Notes: generated from the letters alone by a model not told the origin. Positions 13,321 through 21,314 are shown, counted from the first letter of the stretch. The stretch is DNA of 21,520 nucleotides from JBBDYQ01 sp035553855 (GCA_035553855.1 DATMJO010000121.1:1-21520); one strand, 5' to 3'. Numbers and translations are program-made.

Positions 13321-14964
13321 ATGTCCGGCAGCGGCACCCTCTCGCCCCATCACGAGCGCATCCGGCGTCGCGGGATCAACCCGTTCGTCTACTGGCCGGT
13401 CCGTTTCGTGCTGAAGCCGCTGATCCTGCTCTGGTTCCGCGTGACCCGCGAGGGGCGCGCGCACATCCCGGCCGAGGGAGGCGTGATCCTCGCCGCGAAC
13501 CACCGCAGCTTCCTCGACCCGTTCGTGATCGGCTGCTGCGTCCGCCGCCCGATCTACTTCGTCGCCAAGCGCGAGCTGTTCTCGAACCGCTTCGTCGGCT
13601 GGTTGCTCAACGCGCTGGGCGCGTTCCCCGTGCGCCGCGGCGAGTCCGACGAGGAGTCGATGGCGACCGCGCGCGAGGTGCTCGAGCGCGGCGGCGCGGT
13701 CGTGATCTTCCCCGAGGGCACCCGCCACCGCACCGGCTCGCTCGGGCGGCCGAAGCGCGGCGTGGGCAGGCTCGCGCTCGAGACGGGCGCCCAGGTCGTG
13801 CCCGTCGCGATCACCGGCTCCGAGCGAGCCCGCCGGGGAGCGCTCGTCCGCCCGGTCAAGGTCGCCATCCGCTTCGGCTCCCCGCTCACCTTCCCGCGCG
13901 TGGAGAACCCCTCTCCCCATCTCGCGGGCGAGGTCGCCGCGCGCATCTGGCCCTGCGTCGAGCTCCAGTGGGAGTGGCTCGGCGGCCTCCCGGCCCTGCG
14001 CAAGGCCGCCGTGGTCGGCGCCGGCTCGATGGGCACGGCGGTCGCGGAGCTGCTCGCCCGGGCGGGCATGGACGTGCAGCTCGGCTGCCGCACCGCCGCC
14101 CAGGCCGACGCCATGGCGGCGAGCGGCTCGAACGAGCGCCACCTGCCCGGCATCGCGCTCACCGGCCGCGTCCGTGTGACCACGGCGGCCGAGATCGAGC
14201 TCGGCGGCGTCGATCTCGTGGTGCTCGCCGTCCCGTCCCGCGCCCTCCCCGGCGCCGTCGCGCGCACCGCCGACCGGATCGGCCCGCGCACGGCGGTCCT
14301 CGTGCTCACCAAGGGCGTCGTCGCCCCGCTCGGAACGCTTCCCTCCCGCTACGTCGGCGACCGCATCCGGGCCCGCGGCGTCGCGGCGCTCGGGGGCCCC
14401 GCGCACGCACGCGAGATGGTCGAGAGCGGGGCCTCGGTGGTCCTCGCCTGCGCGGACCCCGACCTCCGCCGCCAGCTCGTGGAGGTGCTGGGCCGCGCCG
14501 GCCTCGACGTCACGCAGACCGACGACGTGCAGGGCGCGGAGCTCGCCGGCTGCGCGAAGAACCTCGCCGCGCTCGCGGCCGCCGCGGCCGCCCCGCGCGG
14601 GATGAACCTGGCGGGCGCCGCCGCCGGGCGCGTCTTCGGCGAGATCCACGACTACGCCGTCGAGGCCGGAGGGCGCAGCGAGACCTTCGCCGGGCTCGCG
14701 GGCGTGGGGGACCTCGTCGCCACCGCGCTGGCCGAGGGCAGCCGCAACCGCCGAGCCGGCGAGCTGCTCGGCCTCGGGATGCGCGCCGAGGAGGCCGGGA
14801 CCGCCGTCGGCCAGGCCGCCGAGGCGCTCGACTCGGCGCCGCTCCTGGCCGCGGCCATGGGCCCGGAGGCCCGTGCGGTGGGCGCGCTCGGCGCGCTCAT
14901 CGAGGGCAGGCTGACCACCGACCAGTGGCTCGCGGACGCCGCGGGCGCGCGCCGCGCCGCATAG
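13321..14964 (+). CDS. PlsC-GpsA fusion: acyltransferase plus glycerol-3-phosphate dehydrogenase
   Basis: One 547-residue reading frame carries two enzymes. Residues about 20-215 are a PlsC-type phospholipid acyltransferase with the catalytic NHRSFLD motif (H61, D66), the VAKRELF block, and FPEGTR (130-135). Residues about 228-547 are a complete NAD(P)-dependent glycerol-3-phosphate dehydrogenase. That half has GAGSMG (233-238) after a beta strand, AVPSRAL, VLTKG, and the catalytic Lys region ELAGCAKNLAAL (K413). It also has the family signature LAGVGDLVATALAEGSRNR and C-terminal helices. GpsA reduces DHAP to sn-glycerol-3-phosphate and PlsC-type enzymes acylate (lyso)phosphatidic acid precursors, so successive phospholipid steps are joined. 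No frameshift or stop separates the halves, and the linker is only about 12 residues. Whether the acyltransferase uses glycerol-3-phosphate or its 1-acyl form is not visible. Confidence 0.93.
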   Translation: MSGSGTLSPHHERIRRRGINPFVYWPVRFVLKPLILLWFRVTREGRAHIPAEGGVILAANHRSFLDPFVIGCCVRRPIYFVAKRELFSNRFVGWLLNALGAFPVRRGESDEESMATAREVLERGGAVVIFPEGTRHRTGSLGRPKRGVGRLALETGAQVVPVAITGSERARRGALVRPVKVAIRFGSPLTFPRVENPSPHLAGEVAARIWPCVELQWEWLGGLPALRKAAVVGAGSMGTAVAELLARAGMDVQLGCRTAAQADAMAASGSNERHLPGIALTGRVRVTTAAEIELGGVDLVVLAVPSRALPGAVARTADRIGPRTAVLVLTKGVVAPLGTLPSRYVGDRIRARGVAALGGPAHAREMVESGASVVLACADPDLRRQLVEVLGRAGLDVTQTDDVQGAELAGCAKNLAALAAAAAAPRGMNLAGAAAGRVFGEIHDYAVEAGGRSETFAGLAGVGDLVATALAEGSRNRRAGELLGLGMRAEEAGTAVGQAAEALDSAPLLAAAMGPEARAVGALGALIEGRLTTDQWLADAAGARRAA

Positions 14965-14976
14965 GCGCGCGAGGGA

Positions 14977-14982
14977 TAGGCT
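14977..14982 (+). promoter_or_regulatory. -10 box of the ECF sigma gene, leaderless arrangement
   Basis: TAGGCT ends 6 nt before the GTG at 14989, as at disA and cysS. No Shine-Dalgarno is visible. The box starts 12 nt after the stop of the PlsC-GpsA gene. Confidence 0.45.
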
Positions 14983-14988
14983 CCATGC

Positions 14989-15540
14989 GTGGCCAACCCC
15001 CCCGCTGCGGCCGCCGCGAAGGCGACGCTCGACGCCGACTTCACGGACCTGTACCGCACCCACCTTCGCGACATCTACAGCTACTCGTACTACCGGGTGG
15101 GCAACCATCACGACGCCGAGGACCTGACCGAGCAGACCTTCCTCCAGGCCTACCGGCACTTCGAGCGGGCGCAGCGCGAGTCGCGCGGGCGCCCGCTGCG
15201 GCCCTGGCTCATCCGGATCGCCCACAACCTCGCGGCGAACTACTACCGGGACCGCTCGCGCCGCCCGCAGACGAGCCTGGACGACGCGGGCGTGCTGTCG
15301 GAGCCGCACACCACGGCGGACCTCGTCGAGGGCAGGCAGGAGCTGCAGGAGGTCCTCGAAGGGGTGGCGAACCTTCCGGAGGACCGCAGGGAGGCGCTCA
15401 TCATGCGCTTCGCGCTCGACATGGACAACCGCGAGATCGCGCGTGCGATGGGGCGGACCGAGGGAGCCACCAAGGTGCTGATCCACAGGGCGATCAAGCA
15501 GCTCGAGGAGTCGCTGAAGGACGATGAGCGAGGCGAGTAA
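14989..15540 (+). CDS. ECF-type RNA polymerase sigma factor
   Basis: A 183-residue sigma-70 family protein. Region 2 runs from DLYRTHLRDIYSYSYYRVG through HDAEDLTEQTFLQAYRHF (about 20-60), followed by RPWLIRIAHNLAANYYRDRSRR (about 73-94, given here in part). Region 4 is LPEDRREALIMRFALDM, then NREIARAMGRTEGATKVLIH. A linker replaces region 3, as in ECF factors, and directs transcription of a specific stress or envelope regulon. The GTG start follows a TAGGCT box. The gene overlaps the next one by 17 nt, the usual arrangement for an ECF factor and its cognate regulator. Confidence 0.9.
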   Translation: MANPPAAAAAKATLDADFTDLYRTHLRDIYSYSYYRVGNHHDAEDLTEQTFLQAYRHFERAQRESRGRPLRPWLIRIAHNLAANYYRDRSRRPQTSLDDAGVLSEPHTTADLVEGRQELQEVLEGVANLPEDRREALIMRFALDMDNREIARAMGRTEGATKVLIHRAIKQLEESLKDDERGE

Positions 15541-15859
15541 CTTCGAGCAGCTCCTGCGGAGCGCGCTGGTGCCGGTCGATCCGCCCGCGGAGATGACCGA
15601 CCGGCTCGAGCGCACCCTGACGGAGCTGACCGATGCCGCCGCCGGCGAGCTGGCCGACTGGGAGCTGTCGGCGATGCGCGACCCCCGCAACTGGGGCCGT
15701 ACCGTCGCCGCCGCGGGCGTCGTCGCAGGCGCGGGCGCCGCGCTGGCCCTCGTGCGCGCCCGCCAGCAGCACCAGAAGCGCAACGTCCAGGGCCTCAGAG
15801 CCCTCGAGGACTCCGTCCGCGGCGTCCTCTCGGACGTCGAGAAGCGCCTCGGCCGCTAG
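15524..15859 (+). CDS. Small single-pass membrane protein, possible anti-sigma partner
   Basis: A 111-residue protein. A polar N-terminal part (about 1-55, FEQLLRSALVPVDPPAEMTDRL and then acidic helices) leads to one transmembrane segment (about 58-78, TVAAAGVVAGAGAALALV). A basic, helical C-terminal tail follows (ARQQHQKRNVQGLRALEDSV). There is no zinc-binding HxxxCxxC anti-sigma motif. Its ATG overlaps the ECF sigma gene by 17 nt, so an atypical membrane anti-sigma factor or signalling partner is a reasonable inference from position. A DUF-type membrane protein with another job is possible. Its stop codon interlocks with that of the convergent gene at CTAG (15856-15859). Confidence 0.75.
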   Translation: MSEASNFEQLLRSALVPVDPPAEMTDRLERTLTELTDAAAGELADWELSAMRDPRNWGRTVAAAGVVAGAGAALALVRARQQHQKRNVQGLRALEDSVRGVLSDVEKRLGR

Positions 15860-16284
15860 GCCGGCGCCGTCGTGGGCGCCGGGTGGGGCGCCGTCGCGCC
15901 GCCGGCCCACAGGCCCGCGAGGCCGATCAGAACGTGCAGGACGTTGTCCTCGGTGTTGACCGGGACGAGCCCGGCGATAACGCCGCCGTCGCCGTAGACG
16001 AACCCGGTCACGGCCACGAGCAGGTAGACGACCCCGAAGCCGAGCGCGTAGGAGCGCGCGCCCGCGTAGGACCCGGCCATCGCGAGGCCCAGCAGGCCGG
16101 AGGCGAGATGGACCACGTTGTGCCAGCCGTTCACGTCGAGCACGCCGAGCACCGCCTCGCGCTCGGCGCCGTCGCCGGTGGAGAAGCTCGGCTCGTAGAA
16201 GAAGCCGAGCGCGCCGGCGGCGGCGAGCGTCAGGCCGATCACGAGCGCGTATGCCTGGGCGGGGGAGCGCGTCACGGCGCGCAT
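15856..16284 (-). CDS. DUF4383-like four-helix membrane protein
   Basis: A 142-residue integral membrane protein with four hydrophobic segments at about 10-30, 52-72, 77-97 and 112-130. Conserved blocks are NGWHNVVHLASGLLGLA and NTEDNVLHVLIGLAGL, which carry the paired W/N-H-xxH and N-xxH motifs typical of DUF4383 proteins. Function is unknown. The ATG at 16284 has GGAG 7 nt upstream. It is divergent from the rhomboid gene and convergent with the small membrane protein, sharing a CTAG across the two stops. Confidence 0.82.
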   Translation of the reverse strand: MRAVTRSPAQAYALVIGLTLAAAGALGFFYEPSFSTGDGAEREAVLGVLDVNGWHNVVHLASGLLGLAMAGSYAGARSYALGFGVVYLLVAVTGFVYGDGGVIAGLVPVNTEDNVLHVLIGLAGLWAGGATAPHPAPTTAPA

Positions 16285-16306
16285 CTTCGCACTCCGCGCC
16301 CCCGGC

Positions 16307-16312
16307 TATCGT
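16307..16312 (+). promoter_or_regulatory. -10 box of the rhomboid gene
   Basis: TATCGT ends 9 nt before the GTG at 16322, so the transcript would be leaderless or nearly so. Confidence 0.35.
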
Positions 16313-16321
16313 CCGGCGACC

Positions 16322-17146
16322 GTGGACCACTGCTACCGCCATCCCGACCGCGAGACCGGCGTGGCCTGCTCTCGGTGCGAGCGGCCGATCTGCCCCGACT
16401 GCATGACGACCACCTCGGTCGGCATGCGCTGCCCGGAGTGCGCGGCCGACCGGATCGAGGTGCGCAGCGGGGCGGCGGCGCTCGGAGGCGACCCGAGCCT
16501 CACCTACGCGCTCATCGCGCTGAACGTGATCGTGTTCCTCGCGACGACGCTCAGCGGCGGCAGCGCCACCGGCGGCTCCTTCGGCGCGAGCGACCTCCTC
16601 ACCGACGGGGCGGTCTCGCGCCACGCCGTCGCCGACGGCGAGATCTGGCGCGTCGTGACGGCGGGCTTCCTACACGCCGGGCTCTTCCACCTCGCCTTCA
16701 ACATGTTCGCCCTCTGGATCCTCGGCGGCCTGCTCGAGCCCGCGATCGGGCGGCTGCGCTTCGCGCTCCTCTACGCGGTGTCGGTGCTCGGAGGCTCGTT
16801 CGGCGCGCTGCTGCTCGAGCCCGACGCGCTCACGGTCGGGGCCTCGGGCGGCATCTTCGGCCTGATGGCGGCGGCGATCATCGTGATGCGTAGCCGCGGC
16901 ATCGACCCGATGGAGAGCGGCCTCGGCCTCTGGATGGGCCTCAACCTGCTGATCACCTTCACCGTCCCGGGCATCTCGATCGGCGGCCACCTCGGCGGGC
17001 TGGTGGGCGGCGGCGCCGCGGCGCTGATCCTGTTCGAGCTCGGCGAGCGCTCGCGCGGGCTGCCGGCCGCGGTTCCGGCCCTGCTCGTCGGGGCGCTCTG
17101 CGGCCTGGCGGTGGTCGGCTCGGTCGTCGTCTCAGGCTCGTCCTGA
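16322..17146 (+). CDS. Rhomboid-family intramembrane serine protease with N-terminal zinc ribbon
   Basis: A 274-residue protein. The first 40 residues hold a Cys/His cluster (C4, H7, C16, C19, C24, C27, C37, C40) resembling a B-box/zinc-ribbon module. The rest is a rhomboid core with at least six transmembrane helices. Active-site features are the oxyanion Asn in HLAFNMFALW (N127), the nucleophile Ser in VGASGGIFGL (S175) and the catalytic His in IGGHLGGLVGG (H223). It should cleave transmembrane segments within the membrane. The substrate is unknown. GTG at 16322 is needed to include C4 of the zinc cluster. Its 3' end overlaps the convergent glycosyltransferase gene by 15 bp. Confidence 0.93.
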   Translation: MDHCYRHPDRETGVACSRCERPICPDCMTTTSVGMRCPECAADRIEVRSGAAALGGDPSLTYALIALNVIVFLATTLSGGSATGGSFGASDLLTDGAVSRHAVADGEIWRVVTAGFLHAGLFHLAFNMFALWILGGLLEPAIGRLRFALLYAVSVLGGSFGALLLEPDALTVGASGGIFGLMAAAIIVMRSRGIDPMESGLGLWMGLNLLITFTVPGISIGGHLGGLVGGGAAALILFELGERSRGLPAAVPALLVGALCGLAVVGSVVVSGSS

Positions 17147-18283
17147 GAGCTGCTCGTAGCGCTCCTCGAGCGCGCTGACCATCCGGCCGAGCGAGAAGCG
17201 CTCGCGGGCGTCGCGCGCCGCCGCCGCGCCGAGCGAGCGGGCCCGCTTGGGGTTCGCCGCGAGACCCGCGATCGCGGCCGCGAGCGCCCCGGGGTCGCCT
17301 GGGCGGACCAGCAGGCCGGTCTCGCCGTGGCGCACGATCTCGGGCAGGCCGCCGTGGTCCGCCGCCACGACGGGCAGCCCGGCGGCCGCGGCCTCGAGCG
17401 CCGAGTTCGGCAGCGGATCGGGCCGGGTCGAGGGCACGACGACCACGTCGGCTGCGCCGAGCACGGTCTCCACGTCGTCGCGGAAGCCGAGCAGCACGAG
17501 GCGATCGGCCACTCCGAGCGCCTCGGCGAGCGCGCGGAGGTCGCGCTCGGCCGACTCGTTGCCCGGGTAGGGGTCCCCGGCGACGAGGCCGACGACGCCT
17601 CCGAGGCGGTGGTCGGCCAGGGCGCGCGCGAGCACGTCCTGGCCCTTCCAGTCGCTGATGCGGCCGAGCAGGGCGACGCAGAAGGCGTCCCCGCGCAACC
17701 CGAGCCTGGCGCGGGCCTCGGCCCGGTCGGTCGGCTCGGGGACGCGCAGGAGGCCGTCGTTCAGGACGAAGGCGCGGCGCCCGAACTGGTCCGCCACCGC
17801 TCGCGAGACACAGGCGAGCGCGTCGGCTCTCTCGAGGCGGCGGCGCAGCAGCGGCCAGAGCGCGGCGGCGGGCCCGCTCGCGGCCCCCGCGTAGATCTCC
17901 CTTACGTGGACGAGGCTCGCCGCGCCCGCGCGCCTCGCGGCCGGCGTGCCGCCGAGGACGACCGACGTGTTCGAGTGCACGATGGCCGCTCGGCGCTCGG
18001 CGGCGAGCGCGCCGAGCTCGCGGGAGTCGCGCGCCAGGGACGCCGCCAGCCGCGCCAGCCCGCGCGGCCCCATGCCGGCGCGCCTCAGGACGGCGAGCGG
18101 CCGGAGCAGCACCTCCACCCCGGCGTCGTCGAGCAGCTTCGCCAGCTCTCCCGCCTCGGGGAGGACGCAGAGCGGGCGCCAGCGCGCGCGGTCGATCCCG
18201 GACGCGATCGCCAAGAGCTGCAGGTCCGCGCCGTAGCGGCCTGAGGACGAATGGAGCAGGAGCACGGTGCGCGGAGCCGCCAC
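17132..18283 (-). CDS. GT4-family glycosyltransferase
   Basis: A 383-residue GT-B retaining glycosyltransferase. The N-terminal acceptor domain opens with VLLLHSSSGRYGADLQLL. The C-terminal nucleotide-sugar domain starts at VALLGRISDWKGQDVL and contains LVLLGFRDDVETVLGAADV with VVVPS. The donor-site acidic motif lies in PLPNSALEAAAAGLPVVA, followed by GGLPEIVRHGETGLLVRPGD. It probably adds a sugar to a cell-envelope lipid or polysaccharide on the cytoplasmic face. Acceptor and donor are not identifiable. GTG at 18283 is chosen as the start just before the Rossmann strand, with TAGCGT 10 nt upstream. A longer frame to 18724 is a shadow of the divergent gene. The gene is divergent from the Tat-exported propeller gene. 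Confidence 0.88.
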   Translation of the reverse strand: MAAPRTVLLLHSSSGRYGADLQLLAIASGIDRARWRPLCVLPEAGELAKLLDDAGVEVLLRPLAVLRRAGMGPRGLARLAASLARDSRELGALAAERRAAIVHSNTSVVLGGTPAARRAGAASLVHVREIYAGAASGPAAALWPLLRRRLERADALACVSRAVADQFGRRAFVLNDGLLRVPEPTDRAEARARLGLRGDAFCVALLGRISDWKGQDVLARALADHRLGGVVGLVAGDPYPGNESAERDLRALAEALGVADRLVLLGFRDDVETVLGAADVVVVPSTRPDPLPNSALEAAAAGLPVVAADHGGLPEIVRHGETGLLVRPGDPGALAAAIAGLAANPKRARSLGAAAARDARERFSLGRMVSALEERYEQLSGRA

Positions 18284-18293
18284 GGCCCGGCGG

Positions 18294-18299
18294 ACGCTA
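18294..18299 (-). promoter_or_regulatory. -10 box of the glycosyltransferase gene
   Basis: TAGCGT (minus strand) lies 10 nt before the GTG at 18283. It faces the promoter at 18341 across about 40 bp. Confidence 0.35.
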
Positions 18300-18340
18300 C
18301 CGCGGTGACCGGAGGCGGCCCCGATCCGCGCGGGCCGGAC

Positions 18341-18346
18341 TACCCT
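18341..18346 (+). promoter_or_regulatory. -10 box of the Tat propeller gene
   Basis: TACCCT, identical to the cysS box, lies 13 nt before the ATG at 18360. The leader would be only about 5-6 nt. Confidence 0.35.
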
Positions 18347-18359
18347 GGGCGCGGACCGC

Positions 18360-20078
18360 ATGGAGGAGGTGGGAATCACACGCCGCGAGGCCCTGACATG
18401 GGCGGCGGGGGCCGCGGCGGCCCTCGCCCTGCCCCTGCCCGACCTCGCGGAAGCCGCGACGCGCAGGAGGACCCGGCCGTCCATCCACTGCCTCGGGGCG
18501 GCCGACCGCTGGACGCCGTTCGCGGTGCTCGGCGATTGCGGCGACGCCGCCTTCTCCCCCGACGGCGCTCTCGTGGCGTGCACGACGCCGCACGGGGTGG
18601 AGGTGCGCGGCGTGGACGGCTCCGGGGCCCGCCTCGTGACGCCCCCGGGCCACGCCGTGGGCGGCGCTCCGTGGCATCCGGGCGGCGGCGTGCTCGTCGT
18701 GACCGGGACGGGCGGCGACGACACGGCGGCCCCCGCCCCTTACGCCGCGCGCCTCGATGGGTCCGGCCTCACCCGCCTCGTGCCGGACCTGCCTGGCGCC
18801 GCGCGCGCGGCCTGCGTGTCGCCCGACGGCCGGAGGGTTGCCCTGACCTACGTCGACGGATTCGTACAGCGGATGCTCCTGGCCGACTGGCTCGACGACG
18901 GCGAGCCGCGGCTCGAGGCGGTGCGGGCGCTCCTGCCGTTCGATCCGCGCAGCGAGGAGCGGACCGACCGGATGCTCCACGGCCTCTCCTGGTACGAGAC
19001 ACGCGGCTTCACGCCGGACGGGCGCGCGCTCGTGTTCGTCTCCGATCGCGGCGGCGGCATGGCGAACGCCAACGTCTACACGCTCGATCTCGAGAGCGGC
19101 CGCATCCGCCACGTGACCCGTGACGACGGCTCCGTCGAGGGGGCCGCGATCGACTCGGGCGGGACCCTCCTCTACGGCTCCACCCGCGCGCGCGAGCCGG
19201 CCTTCCTGTCGCTCGTGACGAGCCCGCAGGTGCCGCCGTTCCTCGGCTTCGCGGCGACGCCGGCGCTGCGCGACGGGCTGGCGAACGGCCCGGCGCCGAT
19301 CGGCAACGGCGACGTGATCGCCGCCGACGCCCGCACGGGCCTGCGCGCGCGGCTCGTGGTCAGCCGCGAGACGCTCGCCGGCGCCGCCGCCCTCGGAGGG
19401 CCCTCCACCGACCACCGGGTCTGCGTGTCGGGCCTGTCGCGGAGCGGGCGCGAGCTCGCGGTCACCGTTTCCCACGGCGCTCGCCGGGCCGTGGTGCTGC
19501 TGCGCCGCTCGGACGCCCCCGCCGCGGCGTCGCCGGGGGAGACGCCCGTGCCCCCGAGCGCGGCGCCCTTCGGGGCGCAGCCGCGTCCCGGCCTCGTCCT
19601 GTTCGAGCCGCCGCCGCAGCCGATCACCCGGACGCTCTCCTCGCCGCTCGGCGGCAGCGTGGAGCTGAGGCTCGAGGGGACGCTCGCGGCGGGGAGCTTC
19701 CGCGCGACCTTCGACGGCTTCATCGACGAGAACGTCGCGGGCTACGGCGGGCCCGTCTCGTTCGTCGCCCACTCCGGGGGCTTCCGGCACGAGGCCGATG
19801 TCCGGCGCGTGCGCGGGAGCGACGCCGGGGAGGACAGCGCGGCGTCGCGCGGCTTCTACCGCGCCAGCATCTCGACGGGCGAGAGCGGCCCGAACGGGAG
19901 CCTCGAGGGCCGCTCGGCGCGCAACAGCGGGCTGAAGGCGGTCTCACGCGACGGCGTCATGGCCCCAGAGGGGCGCTGGAAGGCGGGCCGCACCAAGGCG
20001 GCCGGCATCGCCGGCGCCGAGCGCTGCCGCAAGCCGAAGCGGCGGAAGCGCAGGCGCCGGAGACGCCGCAAGCGCTAG
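18360..20078 (+). CDS. Tat-exported WD40/TolB-like propeller protein with polybasic C-terminus
   Basis: A 572-residue protein with a twin-arginine signal (ITRREALTWAAGAAAALAL; R8-R9, cleavage near AEA at 32). The body (about 45-440) has TolB/WD40-PD40-type repeats such as AAFSPDGALVACTT, ACVSPDGRRVALTYVDG, GFTPDGRALVFVSDRGGG and AAIDSGGTLLYGSTR, so a beta-propeller is likely. A Pro-rich linker precedes a beta-rich C-terminal domain (about 445-540). The last 18 residues (555-572, from RCRK) contain 16 Lys/Arg. Arg codons there are mixed (CGC, CGG, AGG, AGA), so the tail is not a simple repeat expansion. Such a tail could bind teichoic or other anionic wall polymers, or nucleic acid. The function is unknown. 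Its stop interlocks with the convergent desaturase stop at CTAG. Confidence 0.85.
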   Translation: MEEVGITRREALTWAAGAAAALALPLPDLAEAATRRRTRPSIHCLGAADRWTPFAVLGDCGDAAFSPDGALVACTTPHGVEVRGVDGSGARLVTPPGHAVGGAPWHPGGGVLVVTGTGGDDTAAPAPYAARLDGSGLTRLVPDLPGAARAACVSPDGRRVALTYVDGFVQRMLLADWLDDGEPRLEAVRALLPFDPRSEERTDRMLHGLSWYETRGFTPDGRALVFVSDRGGGMANANVYTLDLESGRIRHVTRDDGSVEGAAIDSGGTLLYGSTRAREPAFLSLVTSPQVPPFLGFAATPALRDGLANGPAPIGNGDVIAADARTGLRARLVVSRETLAGAAALGGPSTDHRVCVSGLSRSGRELAVTVSHGARRAVVLLRRSDAPAAASPGETPVPPSAAPFGAQPRPGLVLFEPPPQPITRTLSSPLGGSVELRLEGTLAAGSFRATFDGFIDENVAGYGGPVSFVAHSGGFRHEADVRRVRGSDAGEDSAASRGFYRASISTGESGPNGSLEGRSARNSGLKAVSRDGVMAPEGRWKAGRTKAAGIAGAERCRKPKRRKRRRRRRRKR

Positions 20079-21304
20079 GGGAAGGCGGGGATCGGGCCGC
20101 TCGCGCTCGAGACCTGCGGGCCGGGGTCCTCGACCGGCGGCGGGGAGACGTAGGGCGGCGCCTTCGGGCGCTCCTCGCCGCCCGGGAAGGCGAGGCGCAC
20201 GATCGTCCGCTGCACCATGGCCCACTGCTGCAGGAAGGGGCCGGTGTTGTAGGGCAGGTCGTAGCGCTCGCAGATCTCCTTCACCCGTGGCGCGATCTCC
20301 TTGTACCGGGAGCTGGGCAGGTCCGGGTAGAGGTGGTGCTCGACCTGGTAGCTGAGGTTGCCGCTCATGAGGTGGAAGGCGTCGCTGCCGTCGATGTTCG
20401 CCGCGCCGAGCAGCTGGCGCAGGTACCACGCGCCGCGGCTCTCGTCGGAGGCCTCCTCCTGCGTGTAGGTGTAGGCCTGGTCCGGGAAGTGGCCGCAGAA
20501 GATGATCGCGTGCGACCAGACGTTGCGGACGATGTTCGCCGTGAAGTTCGCGGCGAGCGTGCGCTTGAAGCCCTTGCGCCCGCTCAGCGCGGGGAACGCC
20601 ACGTAGTCCTTCACGAACTGCCGGCCGACCTTGACGCCGATCGCCTTGAGCTCGTCACGGAGCTGGCGCTTGGGCTTCTTGCCCTTGCGGATCGCCTCGA
20701 AGTCGAGGTCGTGGACGGCGACGCCCCACTCGAAGAACAGCGTCAGCAGGACGTTGTAGAGCGGCTGCGCGAGGTAGACCGGATGCCAGGGCTGCTTCGG
20801 GTCGATCCGCATGATCTCGTAGCCGACGTCCTTGTCGAGACCGACGACGTTCGTGTACGTGTGGTGCAGGTAGTTGTGGGAGTGCTTCCACGCCGCCGCG
20901 GGCGACACCGTGTCCCAGTCCCAGCTCGAGGAGTGGATGTTCGGGTCGTTCATCCAGTCCCACTGCCCGTGCATGATGTTGTGCCCGAGCTCCATGTTCT
21001 CGAGGATCTTCGCCACCGACAGGCCGGTGGTCCCGAGCACCCAGGCGGGCGGGTAGCGGGACGCCATCAGCACGATCCGCGACAGCGCGGCGAGGCGGCG
21101 GTGGAACTGGATCAGGCTGCGGATGTACACGGCATCCGCCTCGCCCAGGTCCGCGCGTACCTCCTCGCCGATCTTCTGGAACTCCTTGCCGATCTCGTCG
21201 ATCTGCTCGGGCGTGAGCCGGTGGAGCGGGTGGGAGGGGTCGAAGCGCCGTGACGGATTGCCGTTCGTGAGCACCTCGGGGTCGGGGGTTCCTGTGGCGT
21301 TCAT
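20075..21304 (-). CDS. Membrane fatty-acid (acyl-CoA) desaturase, DesA3-like
   Basis: A 409-residue membrane di-iron desaturase with the three histidine boxes: HNIMH (108-112), HNYLHH (143-148) and QVEHH (320-324, in SYQVEHHLYPDLPSSRY). Hydrophobic helices lie between boxes (about 72-105 and 175-200). It inserts a cis double bond into acyl chains, using electrons from a partner reductase. The order resembles mycobacterial DesA3 with its Rv3230c-type reductase. The ATG at 21304 has GAGGAGA about 5 nt upstream and starts 10 nt after the stop of the ferredoxin-reductase gene, so the two form an operon. Regiospecificity is not visible. The C-terminal 30 residues are Pro-rich. Confidence 0.93.
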   Translation of the reverse strand: MNATGTPDPEVLTNGNPSRRFDPSHPLHRLTPEQIDEIGKEFQKIGEEVRADLGEADAVYIRSLIQFHRRLAALSRIVLMASRYPPAWVLGTTGLSVAKILENMELGHNIMHGQWDWMNDPNIHSSSWDWDTVSPAAAWKHSHNYLHHTYTNVVGLDKDVGYEIMRIDPKQPWHPVYLAQPLYNVLLTLFFEWGVAVHDLDFEAIRKGKKPKRQLRDELKAIGVKVGRQFVKDYVAFPALSGRKGFKRTLAANFTANIVRNVWSHAIIFCGHFPDQAYTYTQEEASDESRGAWYLRQLLGAANIDGSDAFHLMSGNLSYQVEHHLYPDLPSSRYKEIAPRVKEICERYDLPYNTGPFLQQWAMVQRTIVRLAFPGGEERPKAPPYVSPPPVEDPGPQVSSASGPIPAFP

Positions 21305-21314
21305 TGTCGTCTCC

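Noticed and set aside
12745..15783. A 1012-codon minus-strand open frame
   Set aside because: Only its last 172 codons look like protein. The rest is the antisense of the PlsC-GpsA and sigma genes, kept open by high GC, and is Arg/Ala/Gly/His-rich with no motifs.
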